A DNA stretch of 64,000 bases from Pseudofabraea citricarpa (taxonomy: Eukaryota > Ascomycota > Leotiomycetes > Helotiales > Dermateaceae). Each line of letters starts with the position of its first letter. The stretch's first letter is position 1. The stretch spans positions 186,001 through 250,000 of the forward strand of contig JAPWGK010000025.1 of the NCBI GenBank assembly GCA_029641185.1, read 5' to 3'. The notes beneath the pieces were generated by a model, which was given only the letters and a program-made list of their open reading frames with translations, made no database searches and had not been told where the DNA came from. Both the position numbers and the translations under genes were made by a program. Below, piece by piece: positions 11,078-21,512 of this stretch.

Positions 11078-11747
11078 ATGTAACACCACCGGCCTCCTAC
11101 CCGTTTGAATTGAACACCAGCTAACCAACCACCCCTCACCAGGCCGCATAATCTCCTCCAGATCCTCGGTATCTCTCCCTCTCTCACCGCACCTCCAAAC
11201 CACGCAGCCAGTTTCCTAATCGGCAACTTCATCCTCTCGTACGCCATCCTGAGCACGCGGTTCCCCAAAGCACGGCTCAGAATAGACCACAACGCATGTC
11301 CACGCGAGGACATTTCGAAGTATGGAGAGAAGATGGTCCGGGACGGGAAGATGAGTGACACGACGCTGCGGCGACTCAAGAGATGGGAGGCGGCACATGC
11401 GAACTCGGTCGAGAACTTCCCGCTGTTCTTCGGTAGTGTGGTATGTCTTCCTCCTCTTTGTCTATCTCTTTTTCTTCTGCTTTCTCGCTTTCTGGTCCAG
11501 GTGGAGCGGCGAATCTGTTGAATGATCTGCTGATGTATTGTTTGTGTAGCTGCTGGCTCTGCATGCTGGCGTTGATTCGGGGAGGATTAATGGCTTTGCC
11601 GCCCTGTATAGTATCGCGAGGATCGCGTATGGGTTTCTCTATGTCAATACCGAGACACAGAGGAATTCGTGGTTTCGAACTGCTGCTTGGTGGACGGGTA
11701 ATCTGTCCTGCTTGGCGTTAATCAAGATCGCGGGTTCGAGATTATGA
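11078..11747 (+). CDS. MAPEG-family membrane protein (microsomal GST-like), start codon split by an intron
   Basis: Exons 11078-11079 (AT), 11143-11440 and 11550-11747 give 165 aa, typical for MAPEG. The body is clear: NFILSYAILS helix, RIDHN.CPREDI, GKMSDTTLRRLKRWEAAHAN, SVENFPLFFG, then ALHAGV and ARIAYGFLYVN and a last helix with TAAWWTGNLSCLALI. MAPEG proteins are four-helix proteins of internal membranes that bind glutathione or act on lipid and lipophilic substrates. The start is unusual. Upstream in frame there is a stop (11057-11059) and no ATG, but AT|GTAACA...CTAACC...CACCAG|G makes a 63-bp intron inside the start codon, giving MPHNLLQILG. If this intron is wrong the N-terminus is unknown. 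Confidence 0.8.
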
Positions 11748-12584
11748 GGAAGTTGTTTCGACATTATATAACACCAATCGGGTCTCTTCCGAATCCGATG
11801 CCATTTTACTTTACTGCTTCATTGCAATGCATGACCTTTTCCTGTTCGTTCTGAAGCCGTAGCACAGCTAAACCTCGTTTAACCCGCTTTAGACACGTTG
11901 CTACTAGTGATGTTTTTCATACGTGGATGCTGCATATGTTCGCATGAAGAACGCATTATAGATAACTCAAGTTAGGACAAGTCATTTACAGTGTAGAGGT
12001 AAGAAAAGCTAATTAATTTATCTTCTAACGCCCTGTTCCGCAAATATTGAGTATCTGTAAGAGCCGTCTTGGATAATCTTAACGATACTCGTTATCTGCC
12101 TCCCACCAACCAACGTCTATCTTGCGCATGCTTATCTTATGGCTACATGAATTTAGCGAGCTCCTTAAACGTTTTTCGAGAATGTGACCAATCACTTATA
12201 GATTATAGATAGACCATCAAATTAAAGACCCAAAACTAGAACAATTAATCCTATAACCCTCATATGTGAAATGCGTGGCAGGCTGTTCATGCGTAATATT
12301 AGAGGCGGTCGTAAAGATTGTAGAAAGGTCTATCAAAATAATGGTACTTGGTATTCTTACGGATCTAAAAACTTAATACCTCCGACTTCAATATGTTCGA
12401 CTTCTATAGAAGATATTTGCATGCCATTTGAGCTTCGTTACCAAGGGAACTACCCGGGTCGGAATCGTAATAGCCTTTACTTCTTTGTATCAACACAAAT
12501 CGGATTTGGGAACCAACATTTTCCTTCTTCTTTCTATCTAAATAGCTTATCCCATTACCTAGATATCTATAACGTAAATCTGGT
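11748..12584. other. Intergenic region between convergent genes
   Basis: No recognisable gene. A 105-codon frame on the plus strand (12271-12588) has no domain and is AT-rich in composition. Confidence 0.4.
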
Positions 12585-13388
12585 TTAGAGAAACAGCACT
12601 CCCGCATTGGTATTTACTATAGATCCTGCCAAGTTGAGATCTCTCATGCAATAGAGATATGCTTCAGCAGCATCTTCAGCTTTCCCAATAGTGCCCGTCA
12701 CCGAGCCAGCTGCGACAGCATCCAGAAACCCCTTTCGTTCTTCAGAGTCGCTATAAAAGTGACCGATGAGTTCTGTATCGATAGGACCGAGGCAGACAAG
12801 GTTGACTCTAACCGGCTTCAATTCCAACGCCAAACTTCGCGTCATGCCTTCCAAAGAGGTGGTATAAGCGCCGAGTGCATTCCAATCTGGGTACGGACGA
12901 TGACCGCTTATTCCAGAAGTCAACGTAAAGCTAGATGCAAGACCTGGCGCCATATGTTTCGCCGCATACTTTGCAACTAATAACGGAGCAAAGAATCGGA
13001 CTAGTCCCGTCTCTTTGATGAAGGTGAAATCAAGCTGAGAGAGAGGTCTCGGCGCTGGATGGTCACCAGCCGTGAAGACGATGTGATCCAACTTTCGTGT
13101 CCCCTTTGAAGTTGCGATATTGAAGAGAGTTGCAATGTTAGACTCTAGTGTATCTTCTTGCTTTAGGTCGCATGGAATGCCGATAATCTCGGCTTCCGTC
13201 GTCAGATAGGAGTTCCGCAACCGAGATACAGCGCTGCTGACTCTATCAACCTTCGAGCTGGATATGATGACAGTAGTCGCACCGTATTCTATACAAGCTT
13301 CCGCAACTGCATAGCCAACCCCAGTGGTGCCACCGATAATCAAGACATTCGACCCAGCCAATTTAGATGTGTATTTGTTGGGAGACAT
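12585..13388 (-). CDS. Short-chain dehydrogenase/reductase with atypical active site
   Basis: Single exon, 267 aa, from ATG 13388 (accATGt). The NAD(P)-binding Rossmann motif is GGTTGVG (about residues 19-25). It is followed by a CDL acidic strand end, FTAGDH in place of NNAG, TSGISG (catalytic Ser region), and PVRVNLVCLGPIDTEL after the active site. The canonical Tyr-x3-Lys is not visible: the matching stretch reads GAYTTSLEGM, with Tyr but no Lys four residues on. Some fungal SDR subfamilies share this divergence, so it may be an altered-mechanism or non-catalytic member. It is convergent with the MAPEG gene; the NmrA-like gene lies upstream on the same strand. Confidence 0.88.
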   Translation of the reverse strand: MSPNKYTSKLAGSNVLIIGGTTGVGYAVAEACIEYGATTVIISSSKVDRVSSAVSRLRNSYLTTEAEIIGIPCDLKQEDTLESNIATLFNIATSKGTRKLDHIVFTAGDHPAPRPLSQLDFTFIKETGLVRFFAPLLVAKYAAKHMAPGLASSFTLTSGISGHRPYPDWNALGAYTTSLEGMTRSLALELKPVRVNLVCLGPIDTELIGHFYSDSEERKGFLDAVAAGSVTGTIGKAEDAAEAYLYCMRDLNLAGSIVNTNAGVLFL

Positions 13389-14009
13389 GGTTTTCTGCAC
13401 GTTGGAAAGTATGTTTCCAGATTTGCGAGGATCGTTTGAATTAGGGTTTTAGATACATCAATGATAGGGAGGTACAGCGATATATGTCAAAATTAAGTTG
13501 CCCAATCGCTCTTTATTCCGAGGAAGTAAAAGCTGAAGTCAAAAACGCCGTCGAATTGGTAAGAAATTCTCGCAGCCTCCGTTCCTTATTGATTCGTAGT
13601 CTTACCAACCTCTAAGACCGGATATTCCGATGGAAATGTTGGAAACACACATATTAATTCGGAACTTCCGGTTCCCGGTTGATGCAACTTTTGAAGACTG
13701 TGAAACTAGGAATCGGATACGACTATTACATAGTTCCGCTTCTTATACAATGCTTAGAAATATCTCATCCGTTCATATACCACCCTCTCTGGTTGATTAT
13801 AGCATAAACTCTGCTCGCTGGTAGCTTGAAAAGTTGAAGGGGCCGCTTCGCTTAAAATGGCCGAAGAATCTCTACTTCACGACCTAGGTTTGAACGTATG
13901 AATAGTTGAGTCAAGGGATTAATAATTTCTAGCGATAGTTATTATCTAGGACTGTGTATGTATTAACGTAGTCCAAATAGCTTCGCATGAGTTACCCCGT
14001 GTAGCAATA
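13389..14009. other. Intergenic region
   Basis: Promoter of the SDR gene and 3' end of the NmrA-like gene. Nothing else recognised. Confidence 0.4.
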
Positions 14010-15177
14010 TCAGCAGCCATTCCATGACAGCTCTAAGAACCTTTTCACGCTCATGAGTTTTACGTCCGGAAAATCATCATTTACAGCATGTGCGGGCTTT
14101 AAATCTAGCTCCCCATTCGCGAACCACTCTCCAGCTAATGCAATCTCGGCATAAAAAGCACGTTCAGAATCTGCAGTATACATTCTCGAGTAGCTGGGGA
14201 GCTCTGAGACTCTTCCTGCTCTTAAGTCTGCTATAGAGTCATAGACAACATTGAATTTCGAACCTGTTGGTTGTAGGAACTGTCAGCCGCGTGAAAGAAA
14301 AAACAATGAAATGAAACTACGAAGAATGATTGAACACACCTTTTGCGTCTTCAGCCAACTTGACGAACTCGTTCCATGTGACCTTCTCACCCATCACGTA
14401 ACTCTCTTCCGGCCACCTTTGAAGATCCAAGGTCCGGACAGCAAATTCAGCAACGTCACGGCCGTGCGTAAAAACAATCAACTCGTTACCCGAACCTGGA
14501 ATCGCTGCCGAGTTATGGAGGATGTCGACGAACATTGGCCGAACTCCTACATGCGATGGGAAGGATGGGGAGCCGTAGTAGTCGAGGAACACGCCGTTGT
14601 AAAACAGTGTATACTCGAGAGAAGTCTTCTTAACCGCCTTGATGATTATGGATTTGGCTTTAGCGACCTCGTGAGTGTCAGAATACCTAGTCGAGAGTCA
14701 GTACTATATACCATTTGGTGCGCAAGAATGAATATGACGTTTGTTAGCTGCGAGTAAGCATATTCCTTACTTAATCGGGTAGTTGAATCCAGCGAAGATG
14801 CTAGGGATGATTCTCGTAGTGATTTTTGATGCATTTGCCGCCCGAATCAGATTTAGTTCGGGATCAAGGCCAGCCGCAGAATTAATTGTTGAAATCACAG
14901 TATCGACATTGTTCGATTCTAGAACAGACTGTATCGATTCCACATTGTTGTAGTTCACAGCGGCGACTCGCGTTTCCAGCCGGCGTTGAAGATCAGGATC
15001 AACCTACTTTCTGTGAGCAGATGTAATGCCTGCGAGATTTGCAATCCAACCCAAGATAAGAGATATACATACCTTTCGGCTTAGGACTAGAATTTCATAT
15101 TTACCACTCGCTTTCAGTGCTTCAACGATGGTCAGGCCGAAACCACTGCTACCCCCTGCGACTGCAATTACAGCCAT
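14010..15177 (-). CDS. NmrA-like NAD(P)-binding protein
   Basis: Four exons on the minus strand: 15177-15073, 15003-14771, 14686-14340 and 14263-14010 (312 aa). Phases join cleanly and CTAAC branch sites are visible. The N-terminus MAVIAVAGGSSGFG carries the Gly-rich dinucleotide-binding motif of the NmrA/isoflavone-reductase-like atypical SDRs. Next come TVISTINSAAG, RIIPSIFAGFNYP, SLEYTLFYNGVFLDYYG and ELIVFTHGRDVAEF, which are typical of fungal NmrA-like proteins. Members are either redox-sensing regulators or NAD(P)H-dependent reductases; which applies here is unknown. No Tyr-x3-Lys catalytic pair is expected in this class. Confidence 0.88.
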
Positions 15178-16875
15178 GAAGATTCCTTACAGCAGCTGGC
15201 GAATTTGACAGGAAAATGATGCTTGACCAAACTGCTACTGTGTCAGGTATTTCTGGGGATGAGAAAGTGTGGTAAATCTGCACTAAGAAAGGTTTGGCCG
15301 ATGTAGCGGAAGAGGATGATTTACAGTTTCTCAGCTACCGACCGTACGTGTATAGGTGTATAGATTGAATACAGAGGTGAGGTTGGGAGAGTTCCAACCG
15401 TACCCTTAAGTGCCGGTGGTTTTCTTTCGGGAACTCGTCCGGCCGGCCGGGCGATACTTCGACCTGTTGTCGCCTAGCCTTCCGATAAAGCGAATAGAAG
15501 CTTCACATTCTTGAATTTCGACCGCCGAAGTTCGTAGCGAGAAGGGACCTTTCTTGAATTTAGTCAGAGCAGATAAGGGATGCTAGATCTCGTCGGCGTA
15601 CCTTGAGTTATGCGGAGCTGGGAGGTTCAGCATCGGCCGAAAACGCCTATGGTCCTCTTTATAAAGTTTTGAATCTATGATGAAAGGGGAATCCTCCGGC
15701 TTGGCAAATCACTTCGTCCTATCACGAATGGGCTTAGATTGTTGCCTTATTCCTTCTTCTCATAAGGGGCTTGTATGTGAAAGCAACACGTTAACTATAG
15801 AAACTCATACTCTCATCCGTATTCGTAGAATACCACTCCAGCGCAATGAAAGTATCGAGCAAAATGGCCCTTGAAATATTATGCATCTTCACTGATATAA
15901 TCGTATGCCCTGAAGACTCGCTGCTACGTCTTGGCCACAGTGAGTCAATTGAAAGCCCTGTCAAAAGAAGAGCTTTGCGATGGAGGGCATGGGTATCAGA
16001 CAACACAGTTCCAGGGTTGAGGGGACAGTTGTAGACGAGAGTAGAGGCTGATCCTCTGCAGACGATAACAAAGGCGATGACGATATCTTGATAGCACACC
16101 AGAAGAGTTGCCTCGCCGCCTCAGTGCCATTAGGAGCTAGCGGGAGCGAGTTATGACAATTTTCTTTTCCCTCGTTTTGAAGCGGGAGAATTTTGTTAGG
16201 TCCGACGGCTGCAGATTTTTACTTGGATAATGAGGAATGGCGGATCTATTTGCAGCAGGCCTGTTAGTATAACGGCCGCTTAAAAGTGACTGTCGGTATC
16301 CTCCGATATCATAAGGTTAGCACAGTGATTCACTGTAATAGCTCGTAATGATTGTGGTAAGATGGTTGTTCAATTGTAAGGACTACGGAAGGGAGGCTAC
16401 TAATATACTAATCGTATAAGTGGTGAAGTTGAGGAGTTGACTCATTCGGTCGGGTCGACGAAGGCGTCGTCGGCCTCCGGAGCAACTATGTTCCGAAGCA
16501 CGTGTTGCTTACACGTGACACATATTGCAACAGTGACACTTACTAGTTCTACACTCTTTAGCTGAGTTTAGATTGTTAATAATATCTATTATCATTTAAG
16601 TGGTAAACTATTTGGACGTAGGATATATGACTAGTCGGTTCGTAGCGGTACATTGAGCTCCTTCATTTCTTCGCGTGTTGTAATGCCAGATGAAAGACAG
16701 AACTTAGCAATATAAGTAAGGCTAGCGTACAAGTTGCTTGTTTTGCCTGTAAGATTTTCACGACGAACGCCATAACTAAAACAGATTTCTCCTGTGCTCG
16801 TCATGTTCCAGTTCAAACCCTACAGGCATCAATGCCTACCAGTGGCTGCCTAGGTCATCAAACCACGACCAACTC
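15178..16875. other. Intergenic region, possible degenerate element
   Basis: About 1.7 kb with no gene recognised. The part at 16440-16620 contains CG-rich sequence, two nearby CACGTG-type sites (about 16500 and 16514) and an AT-rich tail, which could be a relic of a mobile element. I found no terminal repeats to prove it. Confidence 0.35.
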
Positions 16876-18350
16876 CTACTCCTCGACATCTCCAAGAAGC
16901 CAAGCGTCTTCTAATAACTCAGAGGGCGACGCCCTTGATTCTGGCGCCCACCTGACCATCTTGCGGACAAAGTCGAGGAAGCCTTTCTTATTGGAAACCT
17001 CGAGATTCCTCTCGGAATCTTCCCAAGACACTGATACGACAGGATTTAGACACTTCCAGTTGCCTGCCGTATGCATATTAGGTTAGTGGATGCACATCCT
17101 TGGAATTAAGTACTTGCCTCTGTCATCGAAGTAAACGGAGCTGCACTCGCTTCGCTGGAGGAAGTCAAAGGGAGGAGGTCCCAAAAGACCAACTATACTA
17201 GCAAGGTGAAAGCGGTTTTCATACTTGCCAGTCTTGGGGTCAAGCCCATCGAACATGCGTCTGTTCTCAAACATATCCCATAACTAGAGGCTCCCATTAG
17301 TTTCCTGCTATTAACCGCATGCAGGAAATATCGCACCATGACTCCGACGTTCCAGACATCCACCGCATAGCCCCAGGGCATCTCTAGAATTACTTCTGGG
17401 GCCCGGTAAGGATCCGGTTGGATGTCATGGCAGTGTTCGACCTGCCCGTTTCGAGCAAGGGAGAAGTCACATAATATCGGGCGGCCAAATCTTGTTGGGA
17501 TACCGAAGTTTGCGCTTCTGTAGAGGTTATAACCATTAACACTTTTGTAGAGGCTCGATGCCGCGATTTCCTTTGTGTCGAGCTGTTCTACGATAGATGA
17601 GTCGACCAAACCTAGCAAGATATTCTCTTCTTTTATATCTGACATCCTGTCAATGCGTCTTAATGAATAGTGAGAGGAACGATCTGACCTGTGTGGATGA
17701 TATGGCACTCGCTATGCAAGAAATCTAGTGCAAGTAGCAAATGGATCAAAATTTGCTTGAGCATTGCCTCGGGTAGTTTACGATCTGGGCGAGTATACCG
17801 AAGTCTTAATATATCGTTGGAAAGGACGTCGTGAACTAAACATTTATGGGCATTCCCTGCTAGGCTCGTGACAGAGAAGGAATCCTGAACGGTGCGGACA
17901 TACATCTTGCCAGGATGGTTGGAGTTCCTCGCTATACTGAGATGTTTGTAGATGGCAGTTTCATTGTCAATCTCATCTTCTGCAACCAAATCGTGGGCGT
18001 AAATTTTCAGCGCGGCATATTTATTGGTGCTGGTATATCTGGTCAATGCTAAGATCCACCTCACGCCCTCTGACTTTCACTCACGCCAGGTCACGACAGC
18101 ACCAGATCGTGCTTGCTGATCCGAAGCCAAGTTTTGCCACGACCTTATACTTTTCATTGATGACTTCGCCCAAGGTCATCGGGTAGAACTTTTCGAAGCC
18201 CACCTCTCTCTCTTCTTCAAACGGAGTGGCCGATGACATGGAACGCGATGTAACGCGGCCTGCGCGACATAAGAAGGTGAACGCAATAAGGCGAGATCTA
18301 TCTAGGATGAGCGTTCGCAGCTGTAGGTTTACATAAGGACGAGAAAACAT
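16876..18350 (-). CDS. SRPK-like serine/threonine protein kinase with DFS motif
   Basis: Five exons: 18350-18085, 18038-17689, 17638-17337, 17283-17118 and 17063-16876 (423 aa). The N-terminus is basic and Ser/Arg-containing, as in related fungal kinases, then FEKFYPMTLGEV. Kinase landmarks: glycine loop LGFGSAS (74-80), AALK with Lys100, the helix-C Glu in DNETAIYKHL, IIHTDIKEEN (catalytic Asp206; HTD is the SRPK form of HRD), CDFSLAR (Asp263, Phe264, Ser265 replacing the DFG Gly), YRAPEVIL, and DVWNVGVML. The final intron must use a GC donor (AG|GCAAGT): the nearby GT donor shifts the frame to a stop, whereas GC-AG restores the GNWK motif. Metal-binding Asp is kept, so activity is plausible. 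Confidence 0.88.
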
Positions 18351-18981
18351 AGATCGTTGATATACACGTAAGTAGTTGTGAAGGTTGATGGCCAGGCGCG
18401 ACCTCGACCGCTGCGCTTGGTGATTGTGCAGCGCCGAGACAATTTACCCGGGGTCTGAAAAGTCATTGAGGAATATCGTCTAAAATCCACGCTTATTCCT
18501 GAGTGTTACTACTTGTACCACAGATAGATGAACCTAGAGCAGAGAACAATTAAATGAGTTATTCATGCGTGCTTCGAATAAGAGTGAGCAGGCATTCGGA
18601 GTTGCGCCACCCATCGGGTTTTATCTGCAGATCCGATAATCCGAACCATGTGGTTGTACCAAGGCCAATGTCTGGAAAATAACTTATTTATTATCTAATA
18701 TAATACACGTGATATTATTTGTTTCCCTTAAATAAAACTAAATTACTTATAACTTATGAAATACTGCTATTATTAAATATACTATATCGCTTAGGTGTAT
18801 AGTGTATTATTAGCTGAAGCTTATTCATTACTCTAAACTCTAGCTTCAAGCCCTATAAATTCTCGCTACCCTTCTTCGCCTATCTTTTATTTCCTACCTC
18901 CCTTCACAATTTTACCTTGAAATTTACCTCTCATAACATACTTCCTACTTACCTTAAGAGTTCGTTCCAAGGCCAGACGCG
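18351..18981. other. Divergent promoter region, AT-rich
   Basis: The region separates the kinase (minus) from the zinc-knuckle/HNH gene (plus). It is AT-rich at 18675-18830, contains a CACGTG-type site near 18708, and has a TATA-like CTATAAATT at about 18852. Confidence 0.5.
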
Positions 18982-20385
18982 ATGCCGAGGAGACCCACCA
19001 TCTGCTATCAATGCCGACAGCCAGGACACAAAAAGCCTCAATGTCAGAACATCACTTGTTATTCTTGCGGTGAGCATGGACATATCAAATCCAACTGTCC
19101 CAATCGTTCGCGTCAGCTACAGAACGAAACCACAGCGGTCCGTGAAGCACAACGTCAGGTTGGAAGAAACAGAGCGCATGAACCTGAGTAAGTTATAATA
19201 TAGTTCTTTGCAAGAATGGATTACGTTGTTAGTATTTCTTTTGTTGTTACAATCGCCTTCGTTGTCAGTGTTGCCCTCGTTGTTATAGGTTGTGTCGTCG
19301 TTTCAACTTACACCTTCTAAGAGTACACGCAAGTTACTTTTGCCAGGGTTTACTCAAAACACCCAAAGAACTGTACTACCATTCAAATGATGATGCAATT
19401 GCTAATACATTGTTGTTTTAGATACTGGCTGACAAGAGTAACTGTCTCTAAGAAGTCCGTCCGGAAGATCGTAATCGAAAAAGAAACCGGCAGCGTCGAG
19501 TATACTCTACATGGTAATGATAGCCCCGATCCAGTCCACTTTACAATATCTGGAGGTCGACTTGAAGATATACAGTCTGACTTTCAAGAAAATCTCATAA
19601 TCGAGTCTCAGGCCATACATGAAGAAGGGGAGCACTTTTGGTGTCCAATTGCTGGCAGATGGTATATTAAATCTGACTCCAAGGCAGCACATATCTTTGC
19701 TTGGAAACATGGTCAAACCACGATGAATACAATTTTTGGAGAGGACGCGAGAGACGAAATGTTCTCTACAAGGAATGGAATGCTTCTATCTGAAGAGGCC
19801 GAGAAAAGATTCAATGATAGATATTTGGTCTTAGTTCCAGATCTGAGCAAAATATCTGCCGAGGATTAGGATAAGTCCTCTCCTAGGGAGTACAAGATTA
19901 AGGTTTTGCGCCCAGATGCTCGTGGCATGCACTACCCAATAAACTCTCAGCCGTTCGACATATATCGAACATGGTCTGACCTCGATAATCAAAGAGTTCA
20001 ATTTAAGAGCAATCACCGACCCAGAGCTCGCTATCTGTACTTCCATTACTGTCTCTCAGTGCTTCGTTGTTCCTGGTTTGTCAAAGGGGATCATTGGGAC
20101 CGCTTGCAGGTAGAGCTCAAAAAGGACTGTTGGACTACCCGAGGAAGGTACATGACAACAGAAAAGTACATGACAACAGATATGCTCCAGGTATTTTGTG
20201 ACGAGATTGGGCATGAGGTTTTCACCGAACAGGCGAAGAACCATCCGTCTCCGCCACAGAAGATCAACAACAAATTCTTAGAACTCGCACTGAGGAAGGT
20301 TGTGCAGGATGTTGCTCTAACGAAAAGGAATCGTTATGGCGAGGATGACGAGGATGACGAGGATGACGAGGATGACGGGTTTTAG
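18982..20385 (+). pseudogene. Zinc-knuckle plus HNH-nuclease-domain protein, interrupted by in-frame TAG
   Basis: Exons 18982-19187 and 19422-20385 join in phase (GA|GTAAGT ... GCTAATAC ... TTTTAG|A), giving 389 codons before the stop. Residues 8-39 hold two CCHC knuckles (CYQCRQPGHKKPQC and CYSCGEHGHIKSNC), a nucleic-acid-binding fold. Exon 2 matches the fungal HNH family: WCPIAG, AAHIF with the HNH His, MFSTRNGMLLS with its Asn, and later RARYLYFHY and GRYMTTEKYM. A TAG at 19867-19869 (codon 218, in ...SAED*DKS) interrupts the frame. The same frame continues with family-like sequence for 172 codons (YKIKVLRPDARGMHYPIN). A Trp codon (TGG to TAG) would be the simplest origin. The tail is acidic, coded by a GAGGATGAC repeat. 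No intron can plausibly remove the stop. Confidence 0.75.
20341..20377 (+). repeat. GAGGATGAC 9-bp tandem repeat
   Basis: Four in-frame copies encode the acidic EDD-repeat C-terminus of the HNH-domain reading frame. A separate 14-bp direct duplication (tacatgacaacaga) occurs at about 20149-20180 in the same exon. Confidence 0.85.
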
Positions 20386-21512
20386 TCGGGCGGTGTTTGC
20401 GTGTAAGATAGAATATGGGCGTAGATTTCATCAATGATATTTCATACCTCATCAGTCCGTGTATGATAGATAGGTTTCGTTTTGCTAATAGCATTATGAC
20501 CAGCTTACCGTGTATAAGTTTTTTTCTTTCGTTTTTTTCTTCTTTGAAAAATAATCTTTTTAGCTGGTATATAGGCGCTTCCTAGATATATCTGTATATG
20601 CCGACAGAATAGTATGCTAATAGACAGCAGGCAGCTGGCATATTACTTAAGGTTCGATATTTCAAAAGACGAACCTCACTAGATTCCTGGACCATGCTGC
20701 TTATTTGGTTTGTCCCAGAATAGCGTGCGCAAGAGTACGGATTCACCTGTCGAAGTAGGTATTACCTGGCCGAATTAGATAATCGTTCGCACTTTCGTGG
20801 GGTGGGTGCCGCAATTCGCAATCATTGTACTTTGGTTCATAGGGTATCGCAGGATTTTAGGCGAGCGAGCGATTAGCACGTTGGACTTTCTTGCTCTTGA
20901 TTCTTCTTTTCACAGCACTCGAATACTACCGGTGGCACAATTCTATTGAGTAGACGCATCAATCTAACTCAATTGACTCTATGCTTGCTTAAGCAGCCAC
21001 ACGGCTACAGAACCTAAATCAATGCGTGACTTTACTTTATGGGCTCACATGCAGAGCCTCAAGCCCCCCTGTGGAACATCCCCCGCAGGCACTTCGCCGA
21101 GTAGCTGCAACTTTCCTTCAGTGTGCTACAGTTTTATTAGCCGGGTGCAATGCTAGCTGCGGCTGTAAACGAGAAAAGAGAAAAGAGAGAAGATGGCTGC
21201 TGACAGAATGAGATAACAATACCCGGGAAACCCAACACGAATAAGCGATAAATACGTGTTGGTTGGAGGCTTACTCGCAAGGCTTGAGCAATGGCATGTT
21301 ACGGGCGGCGCGAAAGATGGCAGTTCCAAAACGTCACCGTCTCGACCATCAGGTTAACGTAGGGAAAGTCGTGCTTTAAAGCTGGGGAAGTAAGTACTCA
21401 CATCAACTTTACTTCCTCAACGGTCAATCTTTCTCGGGTGGTAACTCATCTGACTATTGATAGCATACCAAGCTTGCTCCTCCGTCCAAAATAAAACCCG
21501 ACCAGTGGAAAC
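20386..21512. other. Intergenic region
   Basis: About 1.1 kb without a recognisable gene. Downstream it serves as the promoter region of the flavin oxidase gene. Confidence 0.4.

Noticed and set aside
12271..12588. 105-codon frame upstream of the SDR 3' end
   Set aside because: AT-rich composition, no domain, and it overlaps the SDR stop.
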